Translations under genes and position numbers: made by a program
Part shown: piece by piece, positions 11,191 to 21,166 of the stretch
Position numbering within the stretch: the first letter of the stretch is position 1
Layout of the letters: each line of letters starts with the position of its first letter
Assembly: GCF_002934665.1 (NCBI RefSeq)
Contig: NZ_NIRS01000002.1
Location: 744,001-808,000 of the forward strand
DNA length: 64,000 nucleotides
Source of the DNA: Pseudomonas laurylsulfatiphila
Lineage (GTDB): Bacteria > Pseudomonadota > Gammaproteobacteria > Pseudomonadales > Pseudomonadaceae
Reading direction: 5' to 3'
The notes under the pieces: generated by a model
Told to the model about the DNA's origin: nothing
Seen by the model: the letters and a program-made list of their open reading frames with translations, nothing else
Database searches by the model: none

Positions 11191-12699
11191 TCAATCATCC
11201 TCATGCAACTTGATCCCGCGCTTATGCAACACATGGGGCACCACCAACACCAGCAGCGTCAGTGCGAGAAAGAACGCCGAGATCGGTTGCGTGACGAACA
11301 CCGTCCAGTCGCCCTGGCCGATGGACAAGGCGTTGCGCAATTGCTTCTCGGCCATCGGCCCCAGCAGCATGCCGACGATCACCGGGGCGACGGGGAAGTC
11401 GAACCGCCGCATCAGCACCCCGCCCCAGCCAATCGCCAACATCAGCAGCAGGTCGAAGGATGAGTGGCGCATGCCATACACGCCGATGGTGGCGAATACC
11501 AGGATGCCGGCATTCAGGTACGGCCGGGGGATCTGCAGCAGTTTGACCCACAGCCCCACCAGCGGCAGGTTCAACACCAGCAGGATGACGTTGCCGATGT
11601 ACAGCGAGGCCACCAGCGTCCAGACCAGGTCGGCGGAGGTTTCGAACAGCATCGGCCCCGGTTGCAGGTTGTAGTTCTGGAACGCGGCCAGAAGGATCGC
11701 CGCGGTGGCGGACGTCGGGATGCCCAGGGTCAGCAGCGGCACCAGGGACCCGGTCGCGCTGGCATTGTTGGCCGCTTCGGGGCCGGCGACCCCTTCGATA
11801 GCACCCTCGCCCTTGTTGGCGGAAAACTCCTTGGGGTACTTGCTGAGCTTGCGCTCGGTGGAATAGGACAGAAAGGTCGGAATCTCCGCACCGCCGGCCG
11901 GAATCGAACCAAACGGAAAGCCGATCAGCGTGCCCCGAAGCCACGCGGGCACCGAGCGCTTCCAGTCGGCGCGGGTCATCCACAACGAGGTCAGGCGATG
12001 CCGCCCTTCGTTCGATTCCTTTTGATAAAGCAAGCTGTACAAGGCCTCGCCCACGGCGAACAAGCCGACCGCCACCAGCACCACCTCGATACCGTCCACC
12101 AGCTCGGGAACGCCCAGGGTGTAGCGGGCAATGCCCGAAGTCGAGTCCAGGCCGATCAAACCGATGGTCAGGCCGACGCCCAGCGAAGCAAACCCTCGCA
12201 GCATGGAAGCGCCGAGCACCGCCGACACGGTGGTGAACGACAGCACCAGGATCGCGAAATATTCGGTCGGGCCGAAATTCAGCGCCAACCTGGCCACAAC
12301 CGGCGCAAACAGTGTCAGCAAAACCGTGGCGATGGTGCCGGCGACGAACGAGCCTATCGCCGCCGTTGCCAGCGCAGGGCCGGCGCGGCCATTGCGCGCC
12401 ATCAGGTTGCCCTCCAGGGCCGTGACCATGGAAGACGATTCACCCGGGGTGTTGAGCAGGATCGAGGTGGTGGACCCGCCGAACTGCGCACCGTAGTAGA
12501 TACCGGCGAACATGATCAGCGCGCCGGTAGGGTCGACCTTGGCGGTGATCGGCAACAGCAGGGCCACCGTCAGCGCCGGACCGATCCCCGGCAACACGCC
12601 GATAGCGGTGCCGAGCAGGCAGCCGATGAACCCCCACATCAGGTTGATCGGCGTCAGTGCTGCGGCAAATCCCATTGCCAGGCTTGAAAGAATGTCCAC
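11191..12699 (-). CDS. tctA: Tripartite tricarboxylate transporter, large membrane subunit
   Basis: A 502-residue integral membrane protein with about a dozen transmembrane helices. It is the transport channel of a TctABC system that takes up citrate-like carboxylates using an ion gradient. Family motifs are [35 protein letters not shown] and [15 protein letters not shown]. The start is a GTG at 12699 with AGGAG nine bases upstream. It is the last gene of tctC-tctB-tctA. Specificity is set by TctC and cannot be read from sequence. No TctDE-type regulator is adjacent. Confidence 0.95.
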   Translation of the reverse strand: MDILSSLAMGFAAALTPINLMWGFIGCLLGTAIGVLPGIGPALTVALLLPITAKVDPTGALIMFAGIYYGAQFGGSTTSILLNTPGESSSMVTALEGNLMARNGRAGPALATAAIGSFVAGTIATVLLTLFAPVVARLALNFGPTEYFAILVLSFTTVSAVLGASMLRGFASLGVGLTIGLIGLDSTSGIARYTLGVPELVDGIEVVLVAVGLFAVGEALYSLLYQKESNEGRHRLTSLWMTRADWKRSVPAWLRGTLIGFPFGSIPAGGAEIPTFLSYSTERKLSKYPKEFSANKGEGAIEGVAGPEAANNASATGSLVPLLTLGIPTSATAAILLAAFQNYNLQPGPMLFETSADLVWTLVASLYIGNVILLVLNLPLVGLWVKLLQIPRPYLNAGILVFATIGVYGMRHSSFDLLLMLAIGWGGVLMRRFDFPVAPVIVGMLLGPMAEKQLRNALSIGQGDWTVFVTQPISAFFLALTLLVLVVPHVLHKRGIKLHEDD

Positions 12700-12714
12700 G
12701 GTGTCTATCTCCTT

Positions 12715-13200
12715 TCAAAGCCAGATGTTGATCAGCGACGGCAGGGAAACCCCCAGCCCGGCGTTGAACAGCCAGTAGATCGGCAGGGTCAGGGCAATGC
12801 CGATGGCCAGGTCCCGCAGCGGATGACGGCTGCCGAACCCCCGCGCCGAACAGGCGAACAACAACCCGGCGGCCAGCACAAAACCGATGAGGTTGATCAG
12901 CAGTGCCACCCCGACAAGCCCGGCGGTCACCCAGGCGGCGCCGGTTTTTCCACCGGGCACCGTGCCCGTGTCGTCGTTATCCAGCTCGCGAAAACCGCCG
13001 CTGAGCGCCTGATAGCTCAGCAACAGGCCCACACCGCCGAGAAACGCCGCCACCACATAGGGGTAAACGTAGGCCGGGAGGATGACAAAACCCATTTCCG
13101 GCGGAAACCGGTAGGCCCCCATCGCCAAGACGACGCTGATGGCGATCAGGCCGAGGCCGACCGCCAATTGCGTCGGCACCACTGCGCGCAGTGTGGCCAT
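12715..13200 (-). CDS. tctB: Tripartite tricarboxylate transporter, small membrane subunit
   Basis: A 161-residue protein with four predicted membrane helices (for example LAVGLGLIAISVVLAMG, VVAAFLGGVGLLLSYQ, AGLVGVALLINLIGFVLAAG, IGIALTLPIYWLF), matching TctB. The ATG at 13200 is right after the tctC stop, indicating translational coupling. A longer frame to 13275 overlaps tctC and lacks membrane character. It works with TctA and TctC. Confidence 0.93.
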   Translation of the reverse strand: MATLRAVVPTQLAVGLGLIAISVVLAMGAYRFPPEMGFVILPAYVYPYVVAAFLGGVGLLLSYQALSGGFRELDNDDTGTVPGGKTGAAWVTAGLVGVALLINLIGFVLAAGLLFACSARGFGSRHPLRDLAIGIALTLPIYWLFNAGLGVSLPSLINIWL

Positions 13201-13201
13201 C

Positions 13202-14167
13202 TCAAAGCAGCCCGACCTTGACCAGCATGGCGTGCAACCGCACGTGTTCTTCGTCGACGAATTTGCCGAACTCATCGCCGGTCAACACGCTGGGCGTCCA
13301 GGCGTTGGTCTGGAGATTGTCCTGCCAGACCTTGCTGTTGGTGGCGGCCACGACCGCGTCGATCACCTCTTTACGCTGCTCCGGGGTGAGGCCCGCCGCA
13401 CCGTAGACGCCGCGCCAGTTGCCGATCGTCACGTCATAGCCGCTCTCCTTGAGGGTCGGTGCGTCAATGCCGGGAACACGCTCCGGCGCGCCGATGGCCA
13501 GGACACGGAACTGACCGTTCTTGATGTACTGGCCCAGCTCGGCGAAACCGCCGGTGATCACCTTGAGCTGGCCGCCCAGCGCCTGGGCAACCACCTCGCC
13601 ACCGCCACCAAACGCCACGTAGTTCACCTTGTTGACCGGCACGTCCAGCTTGCCCGCCAGCTCGGCAATGCCGATGTGATCCACCGAGCCCTTGGAACCG
13701 CCGCCCCAAGTGATGCTCGTCGGGTTGGCCTTGAAGGCCTTGATCAGGTCATCGAGGGTCTTGAATTCCGATTCCTTGCGCACGGCGATCACGTTGTACT
13801 CGGTGAACAACCGGGCAATGGGCGTCACATCCTTCAGGCTGATCTGCGACTTGTTCTGTTCGATGCCCGCGACCATGATCGCGCCGACCACCAGCAACGC
13901 ATTCGGATCGCCCTTGGTGCTGTTGGCAAATTGCGCCAGCCCCAGGGTCCCGCCCGCCCCGCCCTTGTTCTCGAAGGTCACGGCCTTGGCGGTTTTGGCT
14001 TCAACCATGGCCTTGCCCAGCACACGGGCAGTCTGGTCATAACCACCGCCCACCGAGCCCGGGGCCATGAATTTCACGGTATCGAGCGCGAAGGCGGGTG
14101 CGACAAGCACGGCAGCGGTCAAACCGGCGGCCATGCAGCGACTGAAACGACGGATCAAAGCGGACAT
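13202..14167 (-). CDS. tctC: Tripartite tricarboxylate transporter, periplasmic binding protein
   Basis: A 321-residue TctC/Bug-family extracytoplasmic solute receptor. It has a signal peptide (MSALIRRFSRCMAAGLTAAV, cleavage after AFA) and the family start VKFMAPGSVGGGYDQTARVL. Further motifs are ENKGGAGGTLGLAQFAN and ITWGGGSKGSVDHIGIAEL. I preferred the ATG at 14167 because AGGAG lies six bases from it. An ATG at 14173 is immediately against that site. First gene of tctCBA. The ligand is probably a di- or tricarboxylate; Bug proteins vary widely. Confidence 0.94.
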   Translation of the reverse strand: MSALIRRFSRCMAAGLTAAVLVAPAFALDTVKFMAPGSVGGGYDQTARVLGKAMVEAKTAKAVTFENKGGAGGTLGLAQFANSTKGDPNALLVVGAIMVAGIEQNKSQISLKDVTPIARLFTEYNVIAVRKESEFKTLDDLIKAFKANPTSITWGGGSKGSVDHIGIAELAGKLDVPVNKVNYVAFGGGGEVVAQALGGQLKVITGGFAELGQYIKNGQFRVLAIGAPERVPGIDAPTLKESGYDVTIGNWRGVYGAAGLTPEQRKEVIDAVVAATNSKVWQDNLQTNAWTPSVLTGDEFGKFVDEEHVRLHAMLVKVGLL

Positions 14168-14294
14168 GGGCATCTCCTGATTGCATTGTTTTTATAGGTG
14201 CCGCTGGCCCATCGAGGTGTTCGATGAACAGGGGCCTGCGAACAAGCTTAGGCCATGGATCCGCGGGTTGATCTGTTTTATGGCGCTGCCCCCC

Positions 14295-14387
14295 CTGTGG
14301 GAGCGGGCTTGCTCGCGAAGAGGCCATCACATCCAACATTGATGCTGGCTGATACACCGCCTTCGCGAGCAAGCCCGCTCCCACAGG
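14295..14387. repeat. REP pair, GGGAGCGGGCTTGCTCGCGA type
   Basis: Inverted pair upstream of tctC and upstream of the DUF2790 gene. CTGTGGGAGCGGGCTTGCTC is the left arm and GAGCAAGCCCGCTCCCACAG the right. It sits between two divergent genes, unlike most REPs here, which sit at convergent ends. Confidence 0.86.
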
Positions 14388-14527
14388 GTTTTCGGTGTTC
14401 TTTCCGACGTTTCATTACAACTTTGTAATCGAGTTGTTGGTCAGCTGTCCGGATCACACCGTTAGCCTGAACTCACTGCCAGGCCAACCACCGGCAGCCA
14501 CCTCAACCCTGAAAAGAGAAACTTGTG

Positions 14528-14785
14528 ATGAAACTGTTGATCCTTGGCTTTGCCGCCCTGCTCGCCACCGGTTCGGCGTTTGCCGCCACCCAGTCCACCT
14601 CGCCGGTCATCCACGACCAGGACGGCCTCTATGTCCCGGTGGAAGTGGCCAAAGTGCTGTCCATGACCGACCTCAACGGCAAGTGCGGCGTCGTGCCCGC
14701 GCAGTTCAACTACCTCGACCACCAGGGCCGCGAACATCAACTGGACTATCAGGTTCAGGGTGTGAACTGCCTTGGCGAGAACTGA
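14528..14785 (+). CDS. DUF2790 small periplasmic protein
   Basis: An 85-residue secreted protein with signal peptide [19 protein letters not shown] and a mature DUF2790 domain. The domain carries the paired cysteines GKCGVVPAQ and VNCLGEN and the [13 protein letters not shown] stretch. DUF2790 proteins are small Pseudomonas periplasmic proteins of unknown function, often beside metal-type two-component systems, as here (85 bases before the response regulator). The ATG at 14528 is preceded by a GTG at 14525 that could also serve. A role in metal binding or stress sensing would be inference only. Confidence 0.85.
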   Translation: MKLLILGFAALLATGSAFAATQSTSPVIHDQDGLYVPVEVAKVLSMTDLNGKCGVVPAQFNYLDHQGREHQLDYQVQGVNCLGEN

Positions 14786-14870
14786 CCCGATGCCTGCCAC
14801 CACCGCCGATCGGGCTACACTTGCGCCACTGATGCGCCCCCGTAGCCCGACCGAACCAGGCAGGTTTTCC

Positions 14871-15542
14871 ATGAACATCCTCGTAGTCGAAGACGAACCC
14901 AAGGCCGGCAATTACCTGCTCAATGGCCTGCAGGAACTCGGATACACCGTGAACCTGGCGCGCGACGGCGTCGATGGCCTGCACCTGGCCCTGGAACACG
15001 ACTTCGATGTGATCGTGCTGGACGTCATGATGCCGAAGATGGATGGCTGGGAAGTCCTGCGCCGCCTGCGCAAGGAAGCCGACACACCGGTGCTGTTCCT
15101 CACCGCCCGGGATGACATCGCCGACCGCATCAAAGGCCTCGAACTGGGCGCCGACGATTACCTGATCAAACCGTTTTCCTTCGCCGAACTGGTGGCGCGC
15201 CTGCGCACCCTGACCCGCCGCGGCCCTACCCGGGAAGACGAACACCTGCACGTCGACGACCTGCAGATCGACGTGCTCAAGCGTCGCGTCAGCCGCGCCG
15301 GTAACCGCATCACCCTGACCAACAAGGAATTTGCACTGCTGCACCTGTTCGCCACGCATCAGGGTGAAGTGCTGTCACGCTCGATGATCGCCTCGCGGGT
15401 CTGGGACATGAATTTCGACAGCGACACCAATGTCGTCGATGTCGCGGTGCGCCGCCTGCGCCTGAAAATCGACGATCCGTTCCAGCTCAAGCTGATCCAC
15501 AGCGTGCGCGGCATCGGCTATCGCTTCGACACTCAACCTTGA
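14871..15542 (+). CDS. OmpR-type response regulator (heavy-metal CzcR/CopR-like)
   Basis: A 223-residue regulator with an N-terminal receiver (acidic pair Glu7-Asp8, phospho-acceptor Asp51 in [14 protein letters not shown], Lys in [10 protein letters not shown]) and a C-terminal winged helix ([30 protein letters not shown]). It closely resembles IrlR/CopR/CzcR heavy-metal regulators. The ATG at 14871 gives the canonical MNILVVEDE start. It is 9 bases from the ATG of the following kinase and forms a two-component pair with it. The inducing metal or signal is unknown, and no efflux genes are adjacent in the window. Confidence 0.92.
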   Translation: MNILVVEDEPKAGNYLLNGLQELGYTVNLARDGVDGLHLALEHDFDVIVLDVMMPKMDGWEVLRRLRKEADTPVLFLTARDDIADRIKGLELGADDYLIKPFSFAELVARLRTLTRRGPTREDEHLHVDDLQIDVLKRRVSRAGNRITLTNKEFALLHLFATHQGEVLSRSMIASRVWDMNFDSDTNVVDVAVRRLRLKIDDPFQLKLIHSVRGIGYRFDTQP

Positions 15543-15550
15543 ATGCCCCC

Positions 15551-16981
15551 ATGAATGCCATGACGCCGCTGCGATCCGCCTCCCGTCTCAGCCACTCCCT
15601 GACCCTGCGCCTGGCGCTGGTGTTTGCCCTGCTGGCGTTTGTCTCGCTGGCGCTGCTGGGTGTCGCGCTGTACCGCGACCTGGAGCGCGAGCTGGTCCGC
15701 CGCGACGACATTGCCCTGATCACCCGCATCGACCAGTTGCGCACCTTCCTCAACGACAGCAACACCCTGGACCTGATCAAGGCCAAACCGGCGCTGTTCC
15801 AGAACATGATGGGCAACCGCGAGGCCTTGTTGACCATCGGCACCCCTGGGCAACCGCCGTTGCTGGTGGTCAATCCGGGCAACCTGACAATGCCCGTGCT
15901 GACCCCGGTGGCGATGGATCATCGACTGACCCTGGACGACGTGCAGCATTTGCCCAACGTCAACGGCGTGCCGTTTTCCGCCCTGGCGGCGACCATCGAC
16001 TCCGGAGACCTGGGCAGTCTGCAAGTGGTGACCGGGCGCCTGATGACCGAACGCACCGCCGTGCTCGCCGATTACCGGCTCAACGTCTACCTGTTCGCCA
16101 CCGTGGCCGCGATTCTGCTGGCGTTGTCCGGTTATGTGCTGGTGCATCGCGGCCTGTTGCCGGTGCGGCGCCTGGCCCGCCACACCCAGAGCATCGACGT
16201 CGGCAACCTCAACGAGCGCCTCGACAGCCAGGGCGCACCGCTGGAGCTGCTGCCGATGATCGACGCCTTCAACGCCATGCTCGACCGCCTGGACAAAGGC
16301 TTTGTGCAATTGGGTCAGGTATCGACCGACATGGCCCACGAACTGCGCACGCCGATCAACAACCTGCTCGGCGAAACCCAGGTGGCCTTGCAGCAGAACC
16401 GCAGCACCGACGCCTATCAGCAGTTGCTGGCCTCCAATGTCGAAGAGCTTGAACGCCTGGCGCGCATGCTCGACAACATGCTGTTCCTGGCCCGTACCGA
16501 TCCGCGCAGTGCCTTGCGCCAGCGCCAGGAACTGGATGCCGCCGACGAAATGCAACGCATGGCCGACTATTTCGAAGGCCCGGCGACCGACGTTGGCATC
16601 TGCATCAATGCCCACGGCAGCGGCTTGATCTGGGCCGAGCCCATGTTGCTGCGTCGTGCCCTGGCCAACCTGTGCGCCAACGCCATCAAGTACGGCGCGC
16701 CGCATTCCGAGCTGTGCATTCACGCCAACCCGACCGCCAACGGCATCCAGGTGCAAGTGCGCAACCACGGCCAGACCATCCCGGCGCAGCATCTGCCACG
16801 GCTGTTCGAACGCTTCTACCGGGTCGATGAATCCCGCGAGCGCTCGGCCCAGTCCAATGGCCTGGGCCTGTCGATCGTGGCGACGATCATGCAACTGCAC
16901 AACGGCGCCTGCCATGTCAGCAGTGCCGACGGCATCACCTGCTTCGAACTGTTTTTCCCGGCGCGGCAACAACATGAGTAG
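15551..16981 (+). CDS. Heavy-metal-type sensor histidine kinase
   Basis: A 476-residue membrane kinase. TM1 is near residues 17-40 (LRLALVFALLAFVSLALLGVAL). A periplasmic domain of about 130 residues follows, then TM2 (VYLFATVAAILLALSGYVLV) and HAMP. The phospho-acceptor is His263 in MAHELRTPINNLL. The ATP-binding domain has LANLCANAIKYG (N box), FERFYRVDESR (F box) and SNGLGLSIV (G2). The layout matches CusS/CopS/CzcS-type kinases. The ATG at 15551 is preferred over a TTG at 15539 that overlaps the regulator stop. Partner of the preceding response regulator. Confidence 0.92.
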   Translation: MNAMTPLRSASRLSHSLTLRLALVFALLAFVSLALLGVALYRDLERELVRRDDIALITRIDQLRTFLNDSNTLDLIKAKPALFQNMMGNREALLTIGTPGQPPLLVVNPGNLTMPVLTPVAMDHRLTLDDVQHLPNVNGVPFSALAATIDSGDLGSLQVVTGRLMTERTAVLADYRLNVYLFATVAAILLALSGYVLVHRGLLPVRRLARHTQSIDVGNLNERLDSQGAPLELLPMIDAFNAMLDRLDKGFVQLGQVSTDMAHELRTPINNLLGETQVALQQNRSTDAYQQLLASNVEELERLARMLDNMLFLARTDPRSALRQRQELDAADEMQRMADYFEGPATDVGICINAHGSGLIWAEPMLLRRALANLCANAIKYGAPHSELCIHANPTANGIQVQVRNHGQTIPAQHLPRLFERFYRVDESRERSAQSNGLGLSIVATIMQLHNGACHVSSADGITCFELFFPARQQHE

Positions 16982-17087
16982 CGCCCGCGCGAAACCGGCC
17001 GGACACTTTCGACAAAACATCGCTCAAGGGTGCGTGTCATGACCTAACCTCATTGGCTAAGTGACTAACAACCCGTCGAGCACGCCG

Positions 17088-19475
17088 ATGTTCAATGTAT
17101 GGAAGTCAATGATTTACGTCGCCTTCGCACTGCTGGTGGCGACCCCGGGATGGCTGTCGGCGGCGACCATGGCCGACACCCTTGCTCCCGCCCCCACCGC
17201 CCCGGTCATCAGCATTTCCGACAGCGAATTGCTTGGGTTGCAAAACCAGCTGAACAGCCTCAAGCAGCAGGTTTCCCAGGCCAGCACCTACACCCAGCTG
17301 GAAAGCTCACAGGACCTGGTGCTGGCACTGATCCAGAATATTGAACGCCTCTCCACATCGCTGTTGCCTGGACAGGCGCAGTTGCAGGCGCAACTCAACG
17401 TGCTGGGGCCAGTGCCGCTCGACGAGAACGCCCAGGTGACGTCTGCCATTACCACCCAACGAGACACCCTCGGCGAGCAAAAAGACAGGATCGACAACCA
17501 GCTCAAAACCCTGGCCGCGCTGAAAGTCAGTGCCGCCGAGCTGATCACCCAGATCGCCAGTATTCGCCGCAGCCTGCTGGAGGCGGAGGTGACCCAGCAG
17601 ACCAACAGCATCCTGAACCCGCGGTTCTGGTCGCCATTGTTCGATCTTCCGCTCGATGACCGCCAACGTTTCAGCGCCCTCGTCCAGCAACTCAATGTCA
17701 CGCACCAGGCGGCCTGGCAACCCGGTCAACGCGCAATCACGGCCTCCCTGCTGGTTCTGGCCCTGGTCATCTGGAGCCTGGGGCGAAAACTCGCCGGTCG
17801 GGGTCTGGCGTGGCTGTGCATTCATCGAATGCCCGAAGGCCGATTACGGCGCAGCTCCCTGGCATTGGCCTCGGTACTGGCGACGGTGCTGAGCGCCGGC
17901 ATCGCCCTGCAGTTGCTGCACTTTGCCGCGACCCGCCAACTGCCCTACACCCCACTGCTGGCCGACCTGGCGCAATACCTGGAAAAGCTGGCCTATACCT
18001 GCGTGATGATCACCGGATTGAGCCGCGCGTTGCTGTCGACCAAACATCCTTCATGGCGCCTGCCCGATATCGCCGATCCGGTGGCGCTGGCGATAGAGCC
18101 CTACCCCAGGCGGCTGGCAAGCCTGCTGCTGGTGCTGGTGACACTGGTGCAGATGAGCAACGTTACCGGCATGAGCGCCGAAGTGGTGTTGTTCGGCCGG
18201 GGAATCGTGGCGTTGGTCGTGGCACTGGTGATCGGCGCGCTGCTGTTGCGCGTCAGCAAGACCCGGCGGGCGCTGATCGTTGCCGGAGAGAATCCCGAAG
18301 GCGTCACCACGTCCGCCGGCCTGATTTATGTGTTTGCCGGCATTGCCGTGGTGGTTTCCCTGTTCGCCCTGGTAATCGGTTACGTGACGATGGCCCGGTT
18401 CATCACCTATGAAATGGTGTGGATTTTCATCGTCTTCGCCGCGTTCTACCTGCTCACACAGGTGTACCAGGACACCTGCGAATCGCTTTTTTCACCCAGG
18501 CAACCTACCGGCAAGGCGATCAAACAGCTGCTGGGCATCGGTAATCCACGCCTGGAGCAGATCTGCACTGTGTTTTCCGGGGCGGGCCGCGCCATCCTGA
18601 TGCTGATCGGCGTCATTGCGTTGTTTGTCGGCGGGATAGGTACGACGTTCGGGCAACTGGTCACCAGCACCGCGGCCATTCTCGGTGGAGAAGGGCTGCG
18701 CAAGCTGAACATCGTCCCGGACAACTTGATGCGTGCCTTCCTGACACTGATGATCGGTGTCTACCTGATTCGCACGCTACGCCGCTGGCTGGACGGCGAG
18801 TTCCTGCCGAAAACCGAGATGGACCCGGGCATGTGCGCCTCGCTGAGCACCCTGTTCGCCAACATCGGATACGCGTCGATCGTGCTGCTCACGCTGTCGT
18901 CGCTGGGGATCAAGTGGACCAACCTGGCCTGGATTGTCAGCGCCCTGTCAGTGGGCATCGGCTTCGGCCTGCAGGAGATCGTGAAGAATTTCATCTCCGG
19001 CCTGATTTTGTTGACCGAGCGCCCGGTGAAGGTCGGCGACCTGATCAGCATCAGTGGTGTCGAAGGCGACATACGACGGATCAACGTGCGGGCCACGGAA
19101 ATACAACTCGCCGACCGCTCGATCATGATCGTGCCCAACTCGCACCTGATTTCGCAGAACCTGCGCAACGTCACCCTCGGCGGCAGCGCCCAGGGCGTGG
19201 TGATACTCGAACTGATGTTCCCGCTGGATATCGATCCGGAACTGGTGCAAAACCTGCTGATGGACAGCTACACCGAGCACGAATCCATTCTGGATAAACC
19301 GGCGCCGTTCTTGCGCTTCAGCCAGTTGAAACCGGAAGGCATCACCTTGACCATCACCGGCTACGTCGGCAGCCCGCGCACGGTCGGGGCGATCAAGAGC
19401 GAGTTGCTGTTTGAAATTCTCAAGCGGCTGGGTGCCGCTGGGATTGAACTGGCGAAACCGCCCCCTACCCCGTAA
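17088..19475 (+). CDS. DUF3772-containing mechanosensitive ion channel (MscS superfamily)
   Basis: A large inner-membrane channel of about 795 residues. It has a signal-like N-terminus, a periplasmic coiled-coil region (QNQLNSLKQQVSQASTYTQ onward, DUF3772-like) and about ten membrane helices. The MscS pore and beta domain follow: ALSVGIGFGLQEIVKNFISG, then RPVKVGDLISISGVEGDI. It probably gates on membrane tension to release solutes under hypo-osmotic shock. No start has a strong ribosome site. GTG 17061, ATG 17088 and ATG 17109 (GGAAG upstream) are all possible, and I chose 17088 as a compromise. No partner genes are evident. Confidence 0.88.
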   Translation: MFNVWKSMIYVAFALLVATPGWLSAATMADTLAPAPTAPVISISDSELLGLQNQLNSLKQQVSQASTYTQLESSQDLVLALIQNIERLSTSLLPGQAQLQAQLNVLGPVPLDENAQVTSAITTQRDTLGEQKDRIDNQLKTLAALKVSAAELITQIASIRRSLLEAEVTQQTNSILNPRFWSPLFDLPLDDRQRFSALVQQLNVTHQAAWQPGQRAITASLLVLALVIWSLGRKLAGRGLAWLCIHRMPEGRLRRSSLALASVLATVLSAGIALQLLHFAATRQLPYTPLLADLAQYLEKLAYTCVMITGLSRALLSTKHPSWRLPDIADPVALAIEPYPRRLASLLLVLVTLVQMSNVTGMSAEVVLFGRGIVALVVALVIGALLLRVSKTRRALIVAGENPEGVTTSAGLIYVFAGIAVVVSLFALVIGYVTMARFITYEMVWIFIVFAAFYLLTQVYQDTCESLFSPRQPTGKAIKQLLGIGNPRLEQICTVFSGAGRAILMLIGVIALFVGGIGTTFGQLVTSTAAILGGEGLRKLNIVPDNLMRAFLTLMIGVYLIRTLRRWLDGEFLPKTEMDPGMCASLSTLFANIGYASIVLLTLSSLGIKWTNLAWIVSALSVGIGFGLQEIVKNFISGLILLTERPVKVGDLISISGVEGDIRRINVRATEIQLADRSIMIVPNSHLISQNLRNVTLGGSAQGVVILELMFPLDIDPELVQNLLMDSYTEHESILDKPAPFLRFSQLKPEGITLTITGYVGSPRTVGAIKSELLFEILKRLGAAGIELAKPPPTP

Positions 19476-19483
19476 CCCCCATC

Positions 19484-19569
19484 CGTAGGAGCTGCCGAAG
19501 GCTGCGATCTTTTGATCTTTGATTTTTAAAACAAGAGCAGAAGATCGCAGCCTTCGGCAGCTCCTACAG
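19484..19569. repeat. REP pair, GGAGCTGCCG type, at convergent gene ends
   Basis: CGTAGGAGCTGCCGAAGG at the left and CCTTCGGCAGCTCCTACAG at the right, with AT-rich sequence between. It lies between the convergent channel and aldehyde dehydrogenase genes and could form a transcription-ending hairpin for both. Confidence 0.85.
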
Positions 19570-19574
19570 GTTCA

Positions 19575-21065
19575 TCAGTGGGCGATGCACACCGACTTGA
19601 GCTCGGTGTAGGCCTCGATCACCGCGCGACCGAACTCGCGGCCCATGCCCGATTGCTTGACGCCACCGAACGGCATTGCCGGGTCGAGCAACACGTGGGC
19701 GTTGACCCACACCGTACCGGCTTCGATACGTGGCACCAGGTTCATGGCTTTGCCCAGGTCGTTGGTCCACAGGCTCGCGGCCAGGCCGTAGCGGTTGTCG
19801 TTGGCCAGTTCGATCACGGCGTCTTCGTCGTCGAACGGCATCACGCCCAGCACCGGGCCGAACACTTCTTCGCGGGCCACGGCCATGCTGTGGTCGATGT
19901 CCGCCAGAATGGTCGGCTGCACGAAGAAGCCATCGCCTTGCAGCAACTCACCGCCAGTCACCACCCGCGCACCTTCCTGGCGGGCCAGTTCGATGTGCTT
20001 GAGCACGCTTTGTTGTTGCTTGCGCGACACCAGCGGGTTGATCGCCGCGTCGCCGTTCATGCCCGCGCCAATCGGCATCGCCGAGACGGCGGCGGCCAGG
20101 GCCTCGACGAATTTGTCGTGGATCGAGCGGTGCACATAGAAGCGCGATGCCGCGGCGCAGACCTGGCCGTTGTTCAGCAAGCCACCGAGGATCGCGCCTT
20201 GCACGGCTTTTTCGATGTCGGCATCGGCGAGCACGATCATCGGGTTCTTGCCGCCCAGTTCCAGGGAGAAGCGCGTCATGTTTTCCATGCACGCCACGCC
20301 GACGCTCTTGCCCACGGCGGTGGAACCGGTGAACGACACCTTGCTCACCCGTGGATGCGAGGTCAGCACGCCACCGACCGAGGCACCGCCACCGGTAACC
20401 ACGTTGAACACGCCGGCCGGGATGCCCGCTTCCAGCGCGAGTTCGGCCAGGCGCATGGCGGTCAGCGGGGTTTCCATCGCCGGCTTAATGATGACGGTGC
20501 AACCGGTGGCCAGGGCCGGCATCAGCTTCCAGGCGGCGATCAGCAGCGGGAAGTTCCACGGCACGATGCCTACCACCACGCCCACCGGTTCACGCTTGGT
20601 GAACGCAGTGAATTTGGCGCCCGGTGGCAGCGGTATCGACACGTCGAAGGTCTGCCCTTCGATCTTGGTCGCCCAGCCGGACATGTAGCGCATGAACTCC
20701 ACGGTGGCGTTCAGGTCCAGCGCGCGAGCCATGTTGATCGACTTGCCCTGGCTCAGGGTTTCCAGCTGGGCCAGTTCTTCGGCGTGTTCTTCGACCAGGC
20801 GGGTGAAGTTCAGCAGGATGCGCTCTCGGTCGGCCGGGCGCAGGCTCGACCACACGCCGGATTTGAACGCCTTGTGCGACGACTGTACGGCGCGCTCGAC
20901 GATCTCCAGCGGCGCATCCAGGGTTTCGCACAGGGTTTGCCCGGTGGCCGGGTTGACCACGGCGATGCTGTCGCCTTCGGCAAACACCCACTGGCCGTCA
21001 ATGAAGCAGCCGTGACGACGTTCGAGGAATGCAGCCACCTGGGGCAGGATTTCAACGTTGCTCAT
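19575..21065 (-). CDS. NAD(P)-dependent aldehyde dehydrogenase (phenylacetaldehyde dehydrogenase-like)
   Basis: A 496-residue class I aldehyde dehydrogenase. Features are the cofactor-binding GIVPWNFPLLIAAWKLMPAL, SFTGSTAVGKSV, the general base Glu in FSLELGGKNPMIVL, and the catalytic Cys in NNGQVCAAASRFYV. EEVFGPVLGVMPFDDEDAV and MPFGGVKQSGMGREFG complete the fold. The overall pattern recalls the Pseudomonas phenylacetaldehyde/aromatic aldehyde dehydrogenases (FeaB/PeaE group), so an arylacetaldehyde is my best guess, but substrate calls in this family are weak. It lies about 100 bases downstream of a co-directional small cytochrome c gene. Confidence 0.88.
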   Translation of the reverse strand: MSNVEILPQVAAFLERRHGCFIDGQWVFAEGDSIAVVNPATGQTLCETLDAPLEIVERAVQSSHKAFKSGVWSSLRPADRERILLNFTRLVEEHAEELAQLETLSQGKSINMARALDLNATVEFMRYMSGWATKIEGQTFDVSIPLPPGAKFTAFTKREPVGVVVGIVPWNFPLLIAAWKLMPALATGCTVIIKPAMETPLTAMRLAELALEAGIPAGVFNVVTGGGASVGGVLTSHPRVSKVSFTGSTAVGKSVGVACMENMTRFSLELGGKNPMIVLADADIEKAVQGAILGGLLNNGQVCAAASRFYVHRSIHDKFVEALAAAVSAMPIGAGMNGDAAINPLVSRKQQQSVLKHIELARQEGARVVTGGELLQGDGFFVQPTILADIDHSMAVAREEVFGPVLGVMPFDDEDAVIELANDNRYGLAASLWTNDLGKAMNLVPRIEAGTVWVNAHVLLDPAMPFGGVKQSGMGREFGRAVIEAYTELKSVCIAH

Positions 21066-21166
21066 AAATCACCTTTCATTCAGGTGCAGGAGCCGACTCA
21101 AGGCCGTCTTCGCTGGCAAGCCAGCTCCTACAGGGGTTGGTGGTTGTCAGGCGCAAATTCGACTGA

